A stretch of DNA of 64,000 bases from Sphagnum compactum (taxonomy: Eukaryota; Bryophyta; Sphagnopsida; Sphagnales): contig OZ234497.1 of NCBI GenBank assembly GCA_965153455.1, positions 2,356,001 to 2,420,000 on the forward strand, given 5' to 3'. Shown here one piece after another: positions 1-13,000 of this stretch (position 1 is the first letter of the stretch; each line of letters begins with the position of its first letter). The translations under genes and the position numbers were made by a program. The notes beneath the pieces were generated by a model, which was not told the DNA's origin, made no database searches, and worked only from the letters and a program-made list of their open reading frames with translations.

Positions 1-3000
1 TTACTTTTGAAAGAAATGGAAATAATTACTTGGTAAACAACAAAAGTAAGTAGATGATCAATATATGTTGAAGGTTTACAACAATGTGTAACTCATGCAA
101 AAATATGACATTAAAGGTTTACATCAGTTGAATGTTTGTAGGTTAAGAAAACAATGAATATTTGTAAACAACAAATAACATGTGAATTTACAAAACAAAA
201 TGAAATATGAAAATAAAAAGACAAAACAAACTTACCAAGATGACAATCACAAAAATGTATGAAAATGATAAAACTAGTGCCATGCTTTTAAAAAATGATT
301 ACCAAGATGGTGATTGGGCAACGTTTCACAAAATGATGTCCAATGCCTGGAAAAGACCTTTGATGACAACAACAATAGAAAAGAAAAAAAAGAAAGAGAA
401 AAAATAATTATTTTGTTTAAAGGAATATTACATTGACAATAAAACCAAAAAAAAGAAAAAAAAGTTGAAACTTATGATGGCGATAACCAAACTTGTTTTC
501 TTGACGAATGATGAACTTTGTGTAAATAATTATTGTGATGATGAGCTTGAAAAAACAACCCAAATAAAATAAGGTTTTATAATTTGCACACCAAACAAGA
601 AAGAAATAGAAATAAACTATCAAAAGAAAATAAAAATGTAATGAACAAAAAACATGAAAAAAGGATGGCACTTGTTTAAAAATAAAAAAGAGAAACATGA
701 CATCTTGCTTATTGAAGGTTCACTTCACTTTGCACACCAAGTAATAACAAATAAAAATGGAAAAGAAATAAGGCTTGTTTGTTGAAAGTTAAAAAATGAT
801 GATGTTGAAAGCCTGAAGAAATCGATGCAAATAATTTGCATTGTAAAAGTTAAAAAAAGAACCTCCATGTTACACAAAAAGAATATAATATTATGTGTAA
901 AAATTTCCTAAACTTCAGAAAAAACCATTAACTTTACAAAATGCCCAAATTGCAACTTGGAAATGAATCCCAAGCACTACCAATTCAAAAACACTCCCAA
1001 ATGACTTGTAGTCTTATGAAAGTTTCAAATTTTTGAAACAAAAGTGCAAGTGGTAAAATGTTATCCAAATTGTACCTTTAATATAATATTGGAAAGTTCT
1101 TGAAACATAAATATCAAATGTGGGTTCACATTTTCTATTTGGAGTTATGAGTTTAAGTTAAATATTTAAAATATTGGTAAGGAGTCAAATTGCCAATTTG
1201 ACTTTTGACCACAAAAACCAAAGAATAGGGGTCAAATGACCTTCAAATTGGTCACATGATATGGTGTTGGAAATATCTCTTCAAAGATTACGATGTTACC
1301 CTTGAAAGTTTTCAAAAACCAATCATTTAAAAAATATAATAAAGGAGAAGAGGCAATGATTCATTTTTAAGTTCAAGCCATGGTGTGACGACTAGTGAGT
1401 TTAATTTGTTTGTGATTTATGCATGCCCCACTTTGGTTCCAACTTGCAATAATCATATTTTCTCTTAGTTTGTGTAAGTTGATTTCACCTTGAATTTTTG
1501 CTTATGAATTCATTTTAATTTCATCCTAAAACTCTTACCCCTTGTTTTTTTCTTGAATTAAAAAGTGCGTTGTGAGTTGCTATTGGATCATTACCTATTA
1601 AAGTGCATGTTGTTGGATAACTTCAATTCTTGTCCCACCCAAAATTGGTGGGACTATAGCAAATGGAAACACTCACAATGACACAATGTGAGGCCACAAA
1701 TTAATTGGCCTTCCTTGTTCAAACCCTTTTAGTTGCACCTACCATCATTTGGTTGCCACTAGATGTTAATGAGTAAATAAGTCATATTTTGAAAAGTGCA
1801 TGTGAATGAACACCAAATACAATCAAGAGAAAATCAACCAATTTAGGACAATAATTAAGTTCTTGACAATCTTTAACAACAAAATATTTTGTAAAATATG
1901 TTTAAAATCATAATTTACAAAACAAATTTTAAATTTTCTTAATTTTTATGACCCATTTTTTTTTTGTTGCATTATACTATAATGTAAAGGTGCACATAAT
2001 TGTTTTCACAAAAATGTCATTTTCAAATAATTTTAGGTCTTTTTAAAAGTTTTTTTAAAAAAAAAACTATTTACATTTTAAAAAAAATGCTTGTGAGTAT
2101 TCCATATTCATTAGATTCATTTCAAATTTTGCCAAATGTTCCCATAATAAATAAAAAATACTGTTGTGTAAGTACATCCAAAAATTTCAATATTAACTTA
2201 AGTAACCATTTACTACAATGAAAATTAAACAATGATTATGTCCTCATTGTATGTGCCACTTTCATTTTTTTTATATGGGTGCAATTGCATTAACACATAC
2301 ACAAGTAGTTGTAACCAATGTTTGGTTTTGTGTATCTAACATTTTAGAAAAAAATAAAGAACTCCAAATGGAATTGTTTTCACATAATGTTATTTTCAAT
2401 GTATTGGCATATATACTTCAAAAGTTTGAAATTGATCTAATGAATGAAAAATACCCAAAAACAATTTGAAAACATTGTAACTAGTGCTTTTAAGTAGTAA
2501 AAAGATTTGTGAATGGACTTGAATTTTTTTGACAATGACATATTTTTAGCAAATTTTTGATGTAAACCATAACATAGTACTGTGATGAAAATTTTAAATT
2601 TTTTTCAAGATTTTTTTAAAAAATTTTTATTCAAAAGATTCTAAGAATATCTTTGAATAAACACCCAATAAGCAGTCACCCAAGGGGACGGGTCCGACTC
2701 ATGATATCTCGTTTGCACCCATATTCACATGTTAATATGCCTATATCTATTCATAATATATTTGCAATATACATAATCATTAATTATGTTTATTTTGATA
2801 CATATAAAAATATGATAAATCACATTGTAGACAACCATGTGAGAAATCATCGAAATAAGACCAAAGAATATGGGATTTGATATTTAATTATTTGTAGGAT
2901 TTATTATACAACTTGGATAAATTTTTTATTAAATGATACCTTTATTTATTTCATTTTTTATAGTTAGTAGACACCTCATATTTTTGAAGGTGTTCATTAA

Positions 3001-5130
3001 TGAACACTCCATTTTTCTAACAATTTGGGTTGTATGGATTTAGTGCCCCAAATGGCATCCTATGGAGTTTTTTTATCATTATCCCATACATAGTTCATAA
3101 TGGCATGTTGGGCAATTCCCCTTTTCTTAACAAATGAAGGCATTCACAATATGGAGGTCACATTGGATCCTTTTGTTATTGCCCCAAGCTAATAGACAAG
3201 CATGTGTAGATTTTGGGTGCACCCATCCAATTGATGGGTCGTTTTGAAGTCTACCCATCTACTTGTTGGGAAACTAATTTAATCATGCCTTTATATCATT
3301 TTATTTTTTTAGGTTATCACTTGCCTTTTTATATCGCAAGGTTTCATATCACTATGAAATGTAAAAAACAATTCATATGACTAATTTTTAAAATGAAATT
3401 TGTTTGATAAACATACAAATAATTAGTTTCAATTCCTTTAAATCTTATTAAAATGAGATTCTTAAAAAAATGATTTGAAAGATTACGCAAGAATTGATTA
3501 GAATAAAACATGTCAATTTAAAAATAAATTAAAAATAAAAATATTTTTTTTTGAGATATAAATGTTTTAAATTAATTTAATGTTATATAAAAAACTTCAA
3601 TAGGTTTTGATATAGATTTAATAACACAAATATAATAAAATTAATTTTTAGTTGATTATTTTTTTAATATTGTTGTAGCCTTTTATATATAAAAATTTAT
3701 TATTGCCTTAAGATATTAGTTATGACTATCGTCATTTGGTTGCTGATGTCAACAGGTAAAAAAATCATATTTTTGAGAATGTTCAATAATGATCACCTCA
3801 GTTTTTCGTATTCACACGTTAATATTCCATTGCAAATTTGAAAATCAAAAAGTTCTTTTACCCCCAATACCACATGATAAACTTAGCCGTGCATCATTTG
3901 GTATTAGCTTCTTGAAGTTTGTTTTAAAAGAAACACTTATTTGTAATGTCATCATAATTCCTCACCATGATGTTACATGGTTTTTTTGGTTTTTAAAAAA
4001 CATTAAGTTATTGCAAGGAGTTGAGTTCGTTGTAGAATTTAAAGGTAGTTGCACATTAAGGTGGACCAAAAATGACACATGTGGAGTCCATAAAACACAA
4101 GGAAAATGGATTTTGACAGGGTATCAAATTCATTTTATATATTTTAATAAAAATTAAAAATTTTGTATTCTAAATTTTCTATTGGCACAAAAGATGTAAT
4201 ATATTAATTTCCTTTCTTGGAAAAGAGATGTTCACAATTCTTTGGTTTCAATAAAGTTGTGAACTTTTATGCAAATTGGCAGTTTGATGAAAATAGTTCA
4301 AATTAAATATCAAAATTTGCATGTCGAACCCTTATTTTAGCATTGCATTAACACCATGATCATACTAGGAAAAGAATACCATACTTTGCATTTATAATTT
4401 TTTTAATATGAGTTCATAAATATTTTCTATGGACTATGATTAGGGATCTTACACTAGTTCAAAAGTACATCCCATAATGAAATGATGACTTTTTATCACA
4501 ATTTGTTTTCTATGTTTTTACAAGTATATTACATTTGGTTAAATGAATTTAAGGTTGTTACAATTTGTATTGTGGTAACTTACCTTGACCCTTGCAAGAA
4601 TTGCATTTATAATAGTCGATTTATGAATTGTCTAGTGTGTAATCACCCTTCAAAACAAACAGATGTTGTGGAAGAGTTCATAACATTTCTATTGTTTTAA
4701 AAAAAATCTATTTCCTTGATTTCTTTGTAATTGATTTTTAAAAAAAAAACTTGTGACAATGTTACAAAGAACTATGGTGATGTTGCATAATTTTTCTATT
4801 CTTTTTAAACATCAAATTGCTCGTTATAATATGTTATATTGTAATTAATTGATACATTAAATTTAATAATAAATCATAAATAATTTTATATTAAAAAAAG
4901 AAATATTTTAATCAATGAATAATTTTAAAATCGTATCCAAGATTGAAATAATAGTTTTAGTAATACCAAAAATAACTTTAGTGAATTTTGATTACAAATA
5001 AACATAACAATTATATAATGATTCCAATTTCACTTGCATTGAAATAAAACAAGGGTTTGGTGATCTAATTCACTTTTTTTAAAACCTTCTAAAAAATTGG
5101 GTTAATGAAATAGACCCATTTTTTGTAGTA
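1..5130. other. AT-rich spacer, no gene recognised
   Basis: This stretch is very AT-rich, with many A/T runs and only short, low-complexity open frames. The longest ATG-started frame is 122 codons at 3789-4157 on the plus strand. It has a few cysteines and tryptophans, but no motif I can name, no splice-compatible neighbours and no similarity to a family I recognise, so I do not call it a gene. A shorter frame at 4482-4700 is equally unsupported. No RNA gene or coding transposon was seen. Confidence 0.6.
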
Positions 5131-5581
5131 CAGTAGAACCTCTATAATTTTATCACCTAAGGACCGGCAGCCAGTGATAAAGTTTGAGAGGTTATAAGTT
5201 ATGGGAGAGTTTGGAACTGTGAGGCGCAGGGTTCAAAAGCTGCAGGCTGCTTTTTTTTCCCATTTTCTTTGCATTTTTGATCATCAAGGCAACCCGTCTT
5301 TGGCAGAGAAAAAGGGTGAAAAACATCTGAAGTCCAGCACTTTTTTTTCGAACCTGCTTGTAACCGAATAGTCTTAAACAGAGGCCTATCACTAGCTATT
5401 TCCACCATAACTGATCGAGAAATAAACGAATTATAAAATTATAAAATTGTCGGGAAAGAGGAAAAGTGATAAGTTATAAGAATATAAAATTTTTGCCTGG
5501 TCCCATTGATGGACCGGGCCGGAGTGATAAAATTTGAGAGGTTATAAAATTTGGGGGGATCAGTTTATAGAGGTTCTACTA
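5131..5581. mobile_element. Pogo/Emigrant-like MITE (non-autonomous Tc1/mariner-superfamily element)
   Basis: A 451-bp element begins CAGTAGAACCTCTATAA and ends with its inverted complement (TTATAGAGGTTCTACT then A). It is flanked by TA at 5129-5130 and 5582-5583, the target duplication expected of this superfamily. The left end strongly resembles the termini of plant pogo-like MITEs of the Emigrant/Lemi type. Subterminal blocks of the form GTGATAAARTTTGAGAGGTTATAA recur inside (about 5173-5203 and 5522-5550), also typical of these MITEs. No transposase frame is present, so it would have to be mobilised in trans. The last TIR base differs from a perfect mirror (A instead of G). Confidence 0.8.
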
Positions 5582-5583
5582 TA

Positions 5584-6668
5584 ATGATTCGTAACCAGGC
5601 GTTTTGCAAATCTTGATACTCTAATCAATTGTTAGGTCATGAGTTCCAACCCATAACCTTTGCCTTGAGTTTCATTAGCAACCTACTAGTTAGCACGAGG
5701 TCCCACCTTGAGCTCTCATTGTCCCACTCCATAATAAACCTTTGATGCTTGGATGAAGATTTCATAACAACAGTTTTGCATTGATGAAAAGAGGGCAGCT
5801 TGATTCTTACAAGGGATAGAACAATGGAAACCAAGATACATCCTCCACAACGAACATAGCCGTAACAAATACAAACTATGCAAAAATTATATCTCAAATT
5901 GGTGCTTTTGAAGTCTTTTCCTTTGGTACTTCCAATACCACACTGGAGAACCCAAACTTTTGACTAACATGAGTTCACACCATCCTTGTGCTGTGCCTTT
6001 TACAACCCTCTTAGTTGAAAAGCCGACCTTGAGATATTTGACCAAAGACCACAATTTTTTATTTAAAATGATATCTAATCCCAAAAAAGTCAGCTACGCC
6101 TCAATATGTTATGTTGTTGCCACACACAACAAATCCTTGACAATTGATGACAGTGTTAAACCCACAAACACATCTCAACACCCATTTGCAAGCTACACCA
6201 CTTTTTTTTTTTTTTGATTCGAGGAAAATCATACATCTCACAAGGTGGGGATTGAATGGATTTTGGGTTTTGTGTCAAAGAGGGTGAAAATGATCTTTAC
6301 ATGTATGTTATGACATGAAACCCATTTCACAACCCTCCCTATCTGAACTCTTTTTAAGTTTAGCATCTTTGAACTGCTTTTGGATGGGTGATGAAGCTGC
6401 ATACCTTCTTCACTAGCAGAACTCACAATATCACCTACAGAGTACTGAAAAAGAAGGTTCTCCGTCAGTTTCAATGGGTGGTGTTAATGGTCTTAAGTAA
6501 GCGAGAGATATACCAATGCTTCACATTGATTAGATAAGAGTTGGGCTATGTGCATTTTGTGTATGCGAGTATTGAATTTGTGGGAGGACTATGAAGTGTT
6601 ATCATCTGGTGTTGTGAATCAGGCTTCGTGTGAAGAAAGTTAGTATGTGAGGGAAAGAGATCAATTTG
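5584..6668. other. Spacer downstream of the ABCB gene
   Basis: No exon, RNA gene or transposon was recognised here. The part nearest 6668 should hold the 3' UTR and polyadenylation region of the minus-strand ABCB gene. A T-run lies near 6203-6215. Confidence 0.4.
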
Positions 6669-6978
6669 TTAGTGTGTAGCTGTTTGTAGATGCACCAGGT
6701 TGTAGTAGGCACCCTTCTCCCCTTTGGACAGCAGCTCTGCATGCCTCCCTTGCTCCAAGATAACTCCCCCTTGTAAAACTGCTATTGTATCAGCGTTCTG
6801 TATTGTTGACAGTCTGTTGCATATACGGCAAATTGAGAAGTTAATGATGTGTAAAACAGCATACAGGATTCCAACACATCATGCATGTTGTGCTGTCTTT
6901 TGCTCATTCTCAGAACCAACAGACCAAGTTTTGTTCAAAGTTCTTCCCAAAGATGTGAAGATTGGATATGTCTACTTG

Positions 6979-7009
<31 letters not shown>

Positions 7010-10000
7010 ATCATTCACTTTTTCCCCCCTTTTCTCTGGGACTCTTTCAGACCCAGAAGCTCTGGGTTCTTGTGATGGAATTTCATAATGCATAACTGGA
7101 TGTGATTCCAGCTTGCAAAATCTTCTGTGAAATTCTTGGGGAAGCATACTCTACTAATACTCTTGGTGCACATGTCTACACAAACATATCTATTTGCAAG
7201 AGTGCAATCGTACATTTCTTATTTTCAAAGCTATAGGTTAAATACTTTTGCTCCCTATGTATGGTAGTGATCTCACCTGTGGGCAACAATGAGTGTTGTA
7301 CGGCCTACCATCATTCGGTCCAGTGCCTCTTGCACCACTTGTTCAGATTCAGCATCCAGAGCACTAGTTGCCTCATCAAGCAGCAAAATTTTAGGATTCT
7401 TCAGAATTGCCCGGGCTATTGCAATCCGTTGCTTCTGGCCCCCAGACAGCTGCAGTCCCCTATCACCAGCAAAGGTGGCATAGCCTTCTGGCATTGCACT
7501 GCAAACATCACAAATGCTCTCGCTCAATGTGTGTCATCTGATTCAGTCTTCATGCTTTAAATGAACCTGATCATACTATAGGAACTTAACTGGACTTTTA
7601 GCAGTGGCTGGCATGTGCAAGTAGATAAGGCCAGACTAGAAAGAGATTGTTAAATTTATGGCTTACTTCAGCTGCTTACTGCAAATCCATTTCTTGTGTG
7701 TCTAACAAACTGTGGAAGTATTTTTTATGCATGGAAATGTAGGTCTAGTATGACCAGATGGAGCACTCTTCATCAGGAAGACTACAGAAAGATTCCTTCG
7801 CAATTCTTCTGATATTAAGGAGATTCTTCACAATACCTGCAGAGATAAGCAAAACAAATTCCACCAAAAAAAGCTGCAATGACATTCTGTTGAAACCCCA
7901 GTGAAGAATAAGTACCTGATGAAGTTATGAGCATTGGCAGCACGTGCAGCCTCAATAATCTCTGCCTCTGTAGCTCCTTCCTTCCCATAAGCTATATTGT
8001 CATGTATGGACATTGCAAATAATGTTGGTTCCTGGCTAACCAGTGCAATATGTAGTCGGACAGACTGCAGATTCATGGTCTGTAAATTTCTCCCATCTAC
8101 AAATACTGCACCCTGCAATGGATCATAGAATCTCTCAAGGAGCCCAATAATTGTTGACTTGCCAGATCCACTCTGTCCCACCATGGCAGCTGAGCGCCCA
8201 GCTTGAACCTTTAGATTAAAACCTTTGAGGACCATTATATCAGGCCGGGAAGGGTATGCAAAAGAAACGTTCTTCAGCTCCACTCGTCCTTCCACCTTAG
8301 TCAACTTCTCAGCATCCACCACATCCGCGTCAATCTCGGTTTTCCGGTCAATAATCTCAAACACAGCATTAATAGCAACAGATGCCTTGGCAATGTCAGG
8401 AGTCAGAGCTCCTGCCTCTCCAATCGTGCGGCTAGTGTTTACAAAAACCAGAAAGACTTTGAAGAAGTCCTCAAATGAAGCTAACCCTTTTTTGCTGAGA
8501 TAACCTCCATACCAGTACAACAACGCCATGGATCCAAATGCACAGAAATTGGCCATGCCAAAAGTGATGCCTGCTACTTGCGACCGCCGCATCATTGCCT
8601 TTCTGGGCCCTTCAAGATTCTCCTTGAAAAGCAAAACTACCTTCTCTTGAGCAGAGAATGCAGTGACTGTCCGGTGTTGGGCAACTGCCTCACTTGCAAC
8701 CTGACTGGCCCTTGCTTGTGCAATTGCTGTTTTCTTTGCAAATGACATCAACAGTGCCTGGCGTCCACAAACCCAAAAGGTAAGAAGCACAAAATTCCCA
8801 AGCCCACCCCTGTTACATGGAATCAAATCTTCGTTTTACCAACAATTATCCTTCATATTGGCATCATCCACAAGTGCGGCTGTTCCATGTATCAGTGCTG
8901 CTGTTACATTTCTGATAGGGGAACTCAAAACACATGTATGTTGAGTGCTTTTGGCAAGTATCTGTACTGTTGTGCACTCTCAAGAGCAAGGACCATTCAG
9001 TTCATGACGCAATAGTTAGTGTGTTGATAGATCTTTCTGCTTCACATACCATTGACCCAAGTGATACCTTTTGGTGATTGGACTCTTCTTTGGAATACCC
9101 AAGACAAGTCTGGACATACCTTTTTGATGTAATAGCAGAAGATGATCAGGGGATGCAGGAAGATGACCAACACTCCAAACCTCCATGACACGATGAAACA
9201 GATTACCCAGCTCACAACCACCATACTAAGTGATCCTGTAACCAATGAAATTCGATCTCCAATAAGAGCCCTCACCTGCCACAAGTATGGAGGTTAGTCT
9301 TCTTCAAGAAAAGAGCTTGTTGTGTCTTGGAAGATTCCCAACATCATGCACAGTAATCATAATGTAGTGTTGTAAGGAAGAAACCTCACCATGTTTGCAT
9401 CAGAGGCCAGGCGGGAGCATACTGAACCACTGGAGTTGGCATCACGGTCAAACCATCCCACCTCGAAGGACAAAATAGATGACAACATGCGCTCACGTGT
9501 GCGCTTGGTTAGGTACTCGCCTGCTACTGCAAAGTAGTAATGTTGCACTATGTTTGTTGTAAGGAAGAAAACAAATATTGCTACCAGGAATGAAATGTAA
9601 GTTTTGACCTTATGCCATAGCTCCTCATGAGACAAACCAGCATAATAATTGCTTGTCAGCAATGCAACAATGAAAGCAAAAAATGGATTTGTGAACCCAA
9701 ATCCAATTGCTCCAAGAAAGCCAAGAAGTCCTTCCTTCCATTCAGGCCTATTCAGCTTTAAAAGGCGCATAAGAGATACATTGGCCTGAGGCTTGTGCAT
9801 CTGTTGCTTAATAGCAGTATTCAAATTAGAATCCTGTTTTATGTATGTCTCCACTGTGTCCCGATCACTCATGGAAGACTGACGTTGATAGGAATTCCTC
9901 TTGACAGGTACCCCAAGGCTTGTTCTCACAGTCTCTTCATTGCCCAAAAGACCCTTGTGCCCATTTGCAGTACCTTCACCTGATACATCCTGTAAACATA

Positions 10001-13000
10001 CTTTGTCTCTCAGCTGTATTCTAAATTCACTGGTGTAGAATGAAGGGTTCATTTTATGAAACATTAGTGATAGAATCTATTTTGTTGCACCTTTGATCAC
10101 TGAGATTGAGACTGTACACAAAAGGGTTGCTGCCAAAAAGCAGCCACCAAGGATTTCTGGCATATCGGCCAACAAATCAAGGTAATATGGAAGGACTACA
10201 AGGCTGGATTCCTCCCAAGTCCTGAAGTGTACTTGAAGACCACCATCATAGTTTTGACTCTGGACTACATTTTGGTCTCAGACAATCATAAGCACTTACC
10301 TGAGAAGAAGCCTGCAAATTGACTAGTGCACAATATGCACCACCTGGCCCTCTGGCCATAAGCTCAGTATGACTCCCCATTTCCACCACTTTGCCAAACT
10401 GCAGCACAGCTATAGTGTCTGCATTACGTACTGTGGAGAGCCTGTGCGCAACAACTACTGTAGTGCGCCCCACTGCAGCTGCTTCCAAAGCCTGCTGGAC
10501 CACTTTCTCAGATTCTGCATCAAGGGCACTGGTGGCCTCATCCAGTAGAAGCACAGGAGGCTTCTTCAGCATTGTTCTGGCTATGGCAATGCGCTGCTTC
10601 TGGCCTCCTGACAATTGCACTCCCCTCTCACCAACCTGAAAAGAAGAGTTCACAGTTTAGACTGAGAAACATCTAATTTTTGCATTTTGGTGGTTTATCA
10701 CCAATGTAAAAGCTGATGAATTGCACATCTCTTTGCAACCCTACTTGAGCTTAACAGTAAACTTGAGGCAATCCATCATTTCACTGCTGTAACTCCATGG
10801 CTGGAATTGAAACATCATTCTCCTATTAAATGACATCATTGCCATATCAGTGGACTGCTGGACCATGGTTGATGTACATTTCAAGAAGAAACTGACTTTT
10901 GGAAACTGTAATTGGGCATAGGTGTGTACTACCTGAGTCTCATAACCATCAGGCAGCTGAGATATAAAGTTATGTGCATTGGCAGATTTAGCAGCCTCTA
11001 TCACTTCCTCCATGCTGGAATGGTCCTTGCCATACAATATGTTTGCAACTATGGATGTGGCAAAAAGAGCAGGCTCTTGGCTCACAAGCCCGATCTGATT
11101 GCGAAGCCACCTCAGCTGAAGATCCTTGATGTCAACCCCATCGATCAGAACTTGTCCAGCACTTGGATCATAGAACCGCTCCAGCAATGCTACCACAGTT
11201 GATTTTCCTGAGCCACTGCTCCCTACCAGTGCAACGGTTCTTCCTGCAAAATTGTGCAGTAGGCCTCCATCAATGCATGGTCTCTGGTGACAGCAGCAAA
11301 GAAGCATATGTCTGTTGTCTCACAGAACATATGTATGCTCACCTCCTAAACACACTCTTTCCACTTGTAACTCAGGTACTCTGCAGGTAGCAGTCAATCC
11401 TGGTAAAAAAAAATAATATTAAACTTGTTTACCTGCAGGGATCTGTAGGTTGAAATTACGGAAGATCTGAGCATGTATTCTTGAGGGGTATGCGAAGTCA
11501 ACATTGCGGAGCTCAAGGTTGCCATCAACTTTCTCCAAAGTTCTTTGGCTATGGTCATCTATGTCAATAGGGGGCACCCTCTCAATCATTTCAAATATGC
11601 GGTAAGCGGCAACACAACCTTCCATCATGCACTTGATATTGGGTGCAATGCTTCCTAGTCCCCTGCGCAGTGTCCAAATTCAGTCACTATGGAGCACAAA
11701 GTATATCTAATCAGTGAATTTTGCACAACCCCCACTGCTAGTGGGGGTTCCTTGCCTCTTTTATCATTTATGCACTAGAGACCCAGTGAAAAGAAAAGAA
11801 AAAGGGTTAAGTGGAGTGGAATTGAGACCATTTCTTGAGCTGTAAAAGGGCTTTACATGTCACATTAAAATTGTGTGTGCTTCAGGATGGCAGTATATGA
11901 AACTTACAGGCCAGCAAACAAGATGATGAAAGCGCAAAACACCACTTCTGCACCAGTGGCCATGCCATGGGTGAATTGATAAGTTCCATACCACATGGCA
12001 AATGCCCAGGCCAAGAATGTTTGCCCTGTAAGCCCAACTGCAAGACCTTTTGCCAATCCTTGCTTCTTCCCCAGATTCACAGTTCCCTCTAAGTACTTTG
12101 AAAATGTCTGCAGAGTCCTCTTCTCCTCTACAAACGAGTAAACAGTTCGGACTGAAGAGATTGCTTGCTCAGCTACAATACCAGCTTTTCCATAGGCAAT
12201 TTGTATGCGCAATGCCAGATCCAGGAGTGCACGACCATACATTAGTCCTGGAAGCACCAAGAATGGCAGAAAGGGAACAATGGAGAGTGCAAGTCGCCAT
12301 GAGAGGTAAAATCCCAGTGCCAAGCCACCCACCATCTGCATCACATTCTGTATTGTGTTTGAAACCTGAAATTCCCACCAAAATTTTCCAACTTGGGTTC
12401 AACCTTCAATGTGCCATAACAATGGGATCAGGGATTGAAATTAGAAAACTTGCGGGTTTCTGGTCATATATTATATCTAAGAATTAATAAGTCGCAAGAA
12501 ACTCAAGAAACAATGGATTTTGTATGATCAAATTGACTATGTACCATCTGGACAGAGCCTGAAGAAACTATGTACACTTATACTGTAGCAATTGCGTCAC
12601 CAAGTTGCTGGGTGAATTGCTATTCAGCATTGATCAAGGGAGCTGCGATTCTGTACTGGATGTCTCAGGAGCCTTCACATTTGCAGGACTGCAAGATAGA
12701 CTGCTTTCTTGGTTTTCTCAGAAGATTCACTGATCAAGTGAATTGTGGTACTGTACTGGATGTCTCAGGAGGAGCCTTCGCATTTGTGGAATTGCAAGGT
12801 TGGGTTTCTTGCTTTTCTCAGAAGCAATGATCAAGGGAATCGGTGCTGTACACTGTATCATGTATGTCTCAGGAGCCTTCACATTTAGAATTATACAACA
12901 TGGGGTTTTCTTGCCTTTCTCGGAATTTCAACTGGTTGCTTCTGGCCCCCAAATTGCAAATCCTTAGAAACCTTGAACAATCTGCGGGCTTGAGATCATC

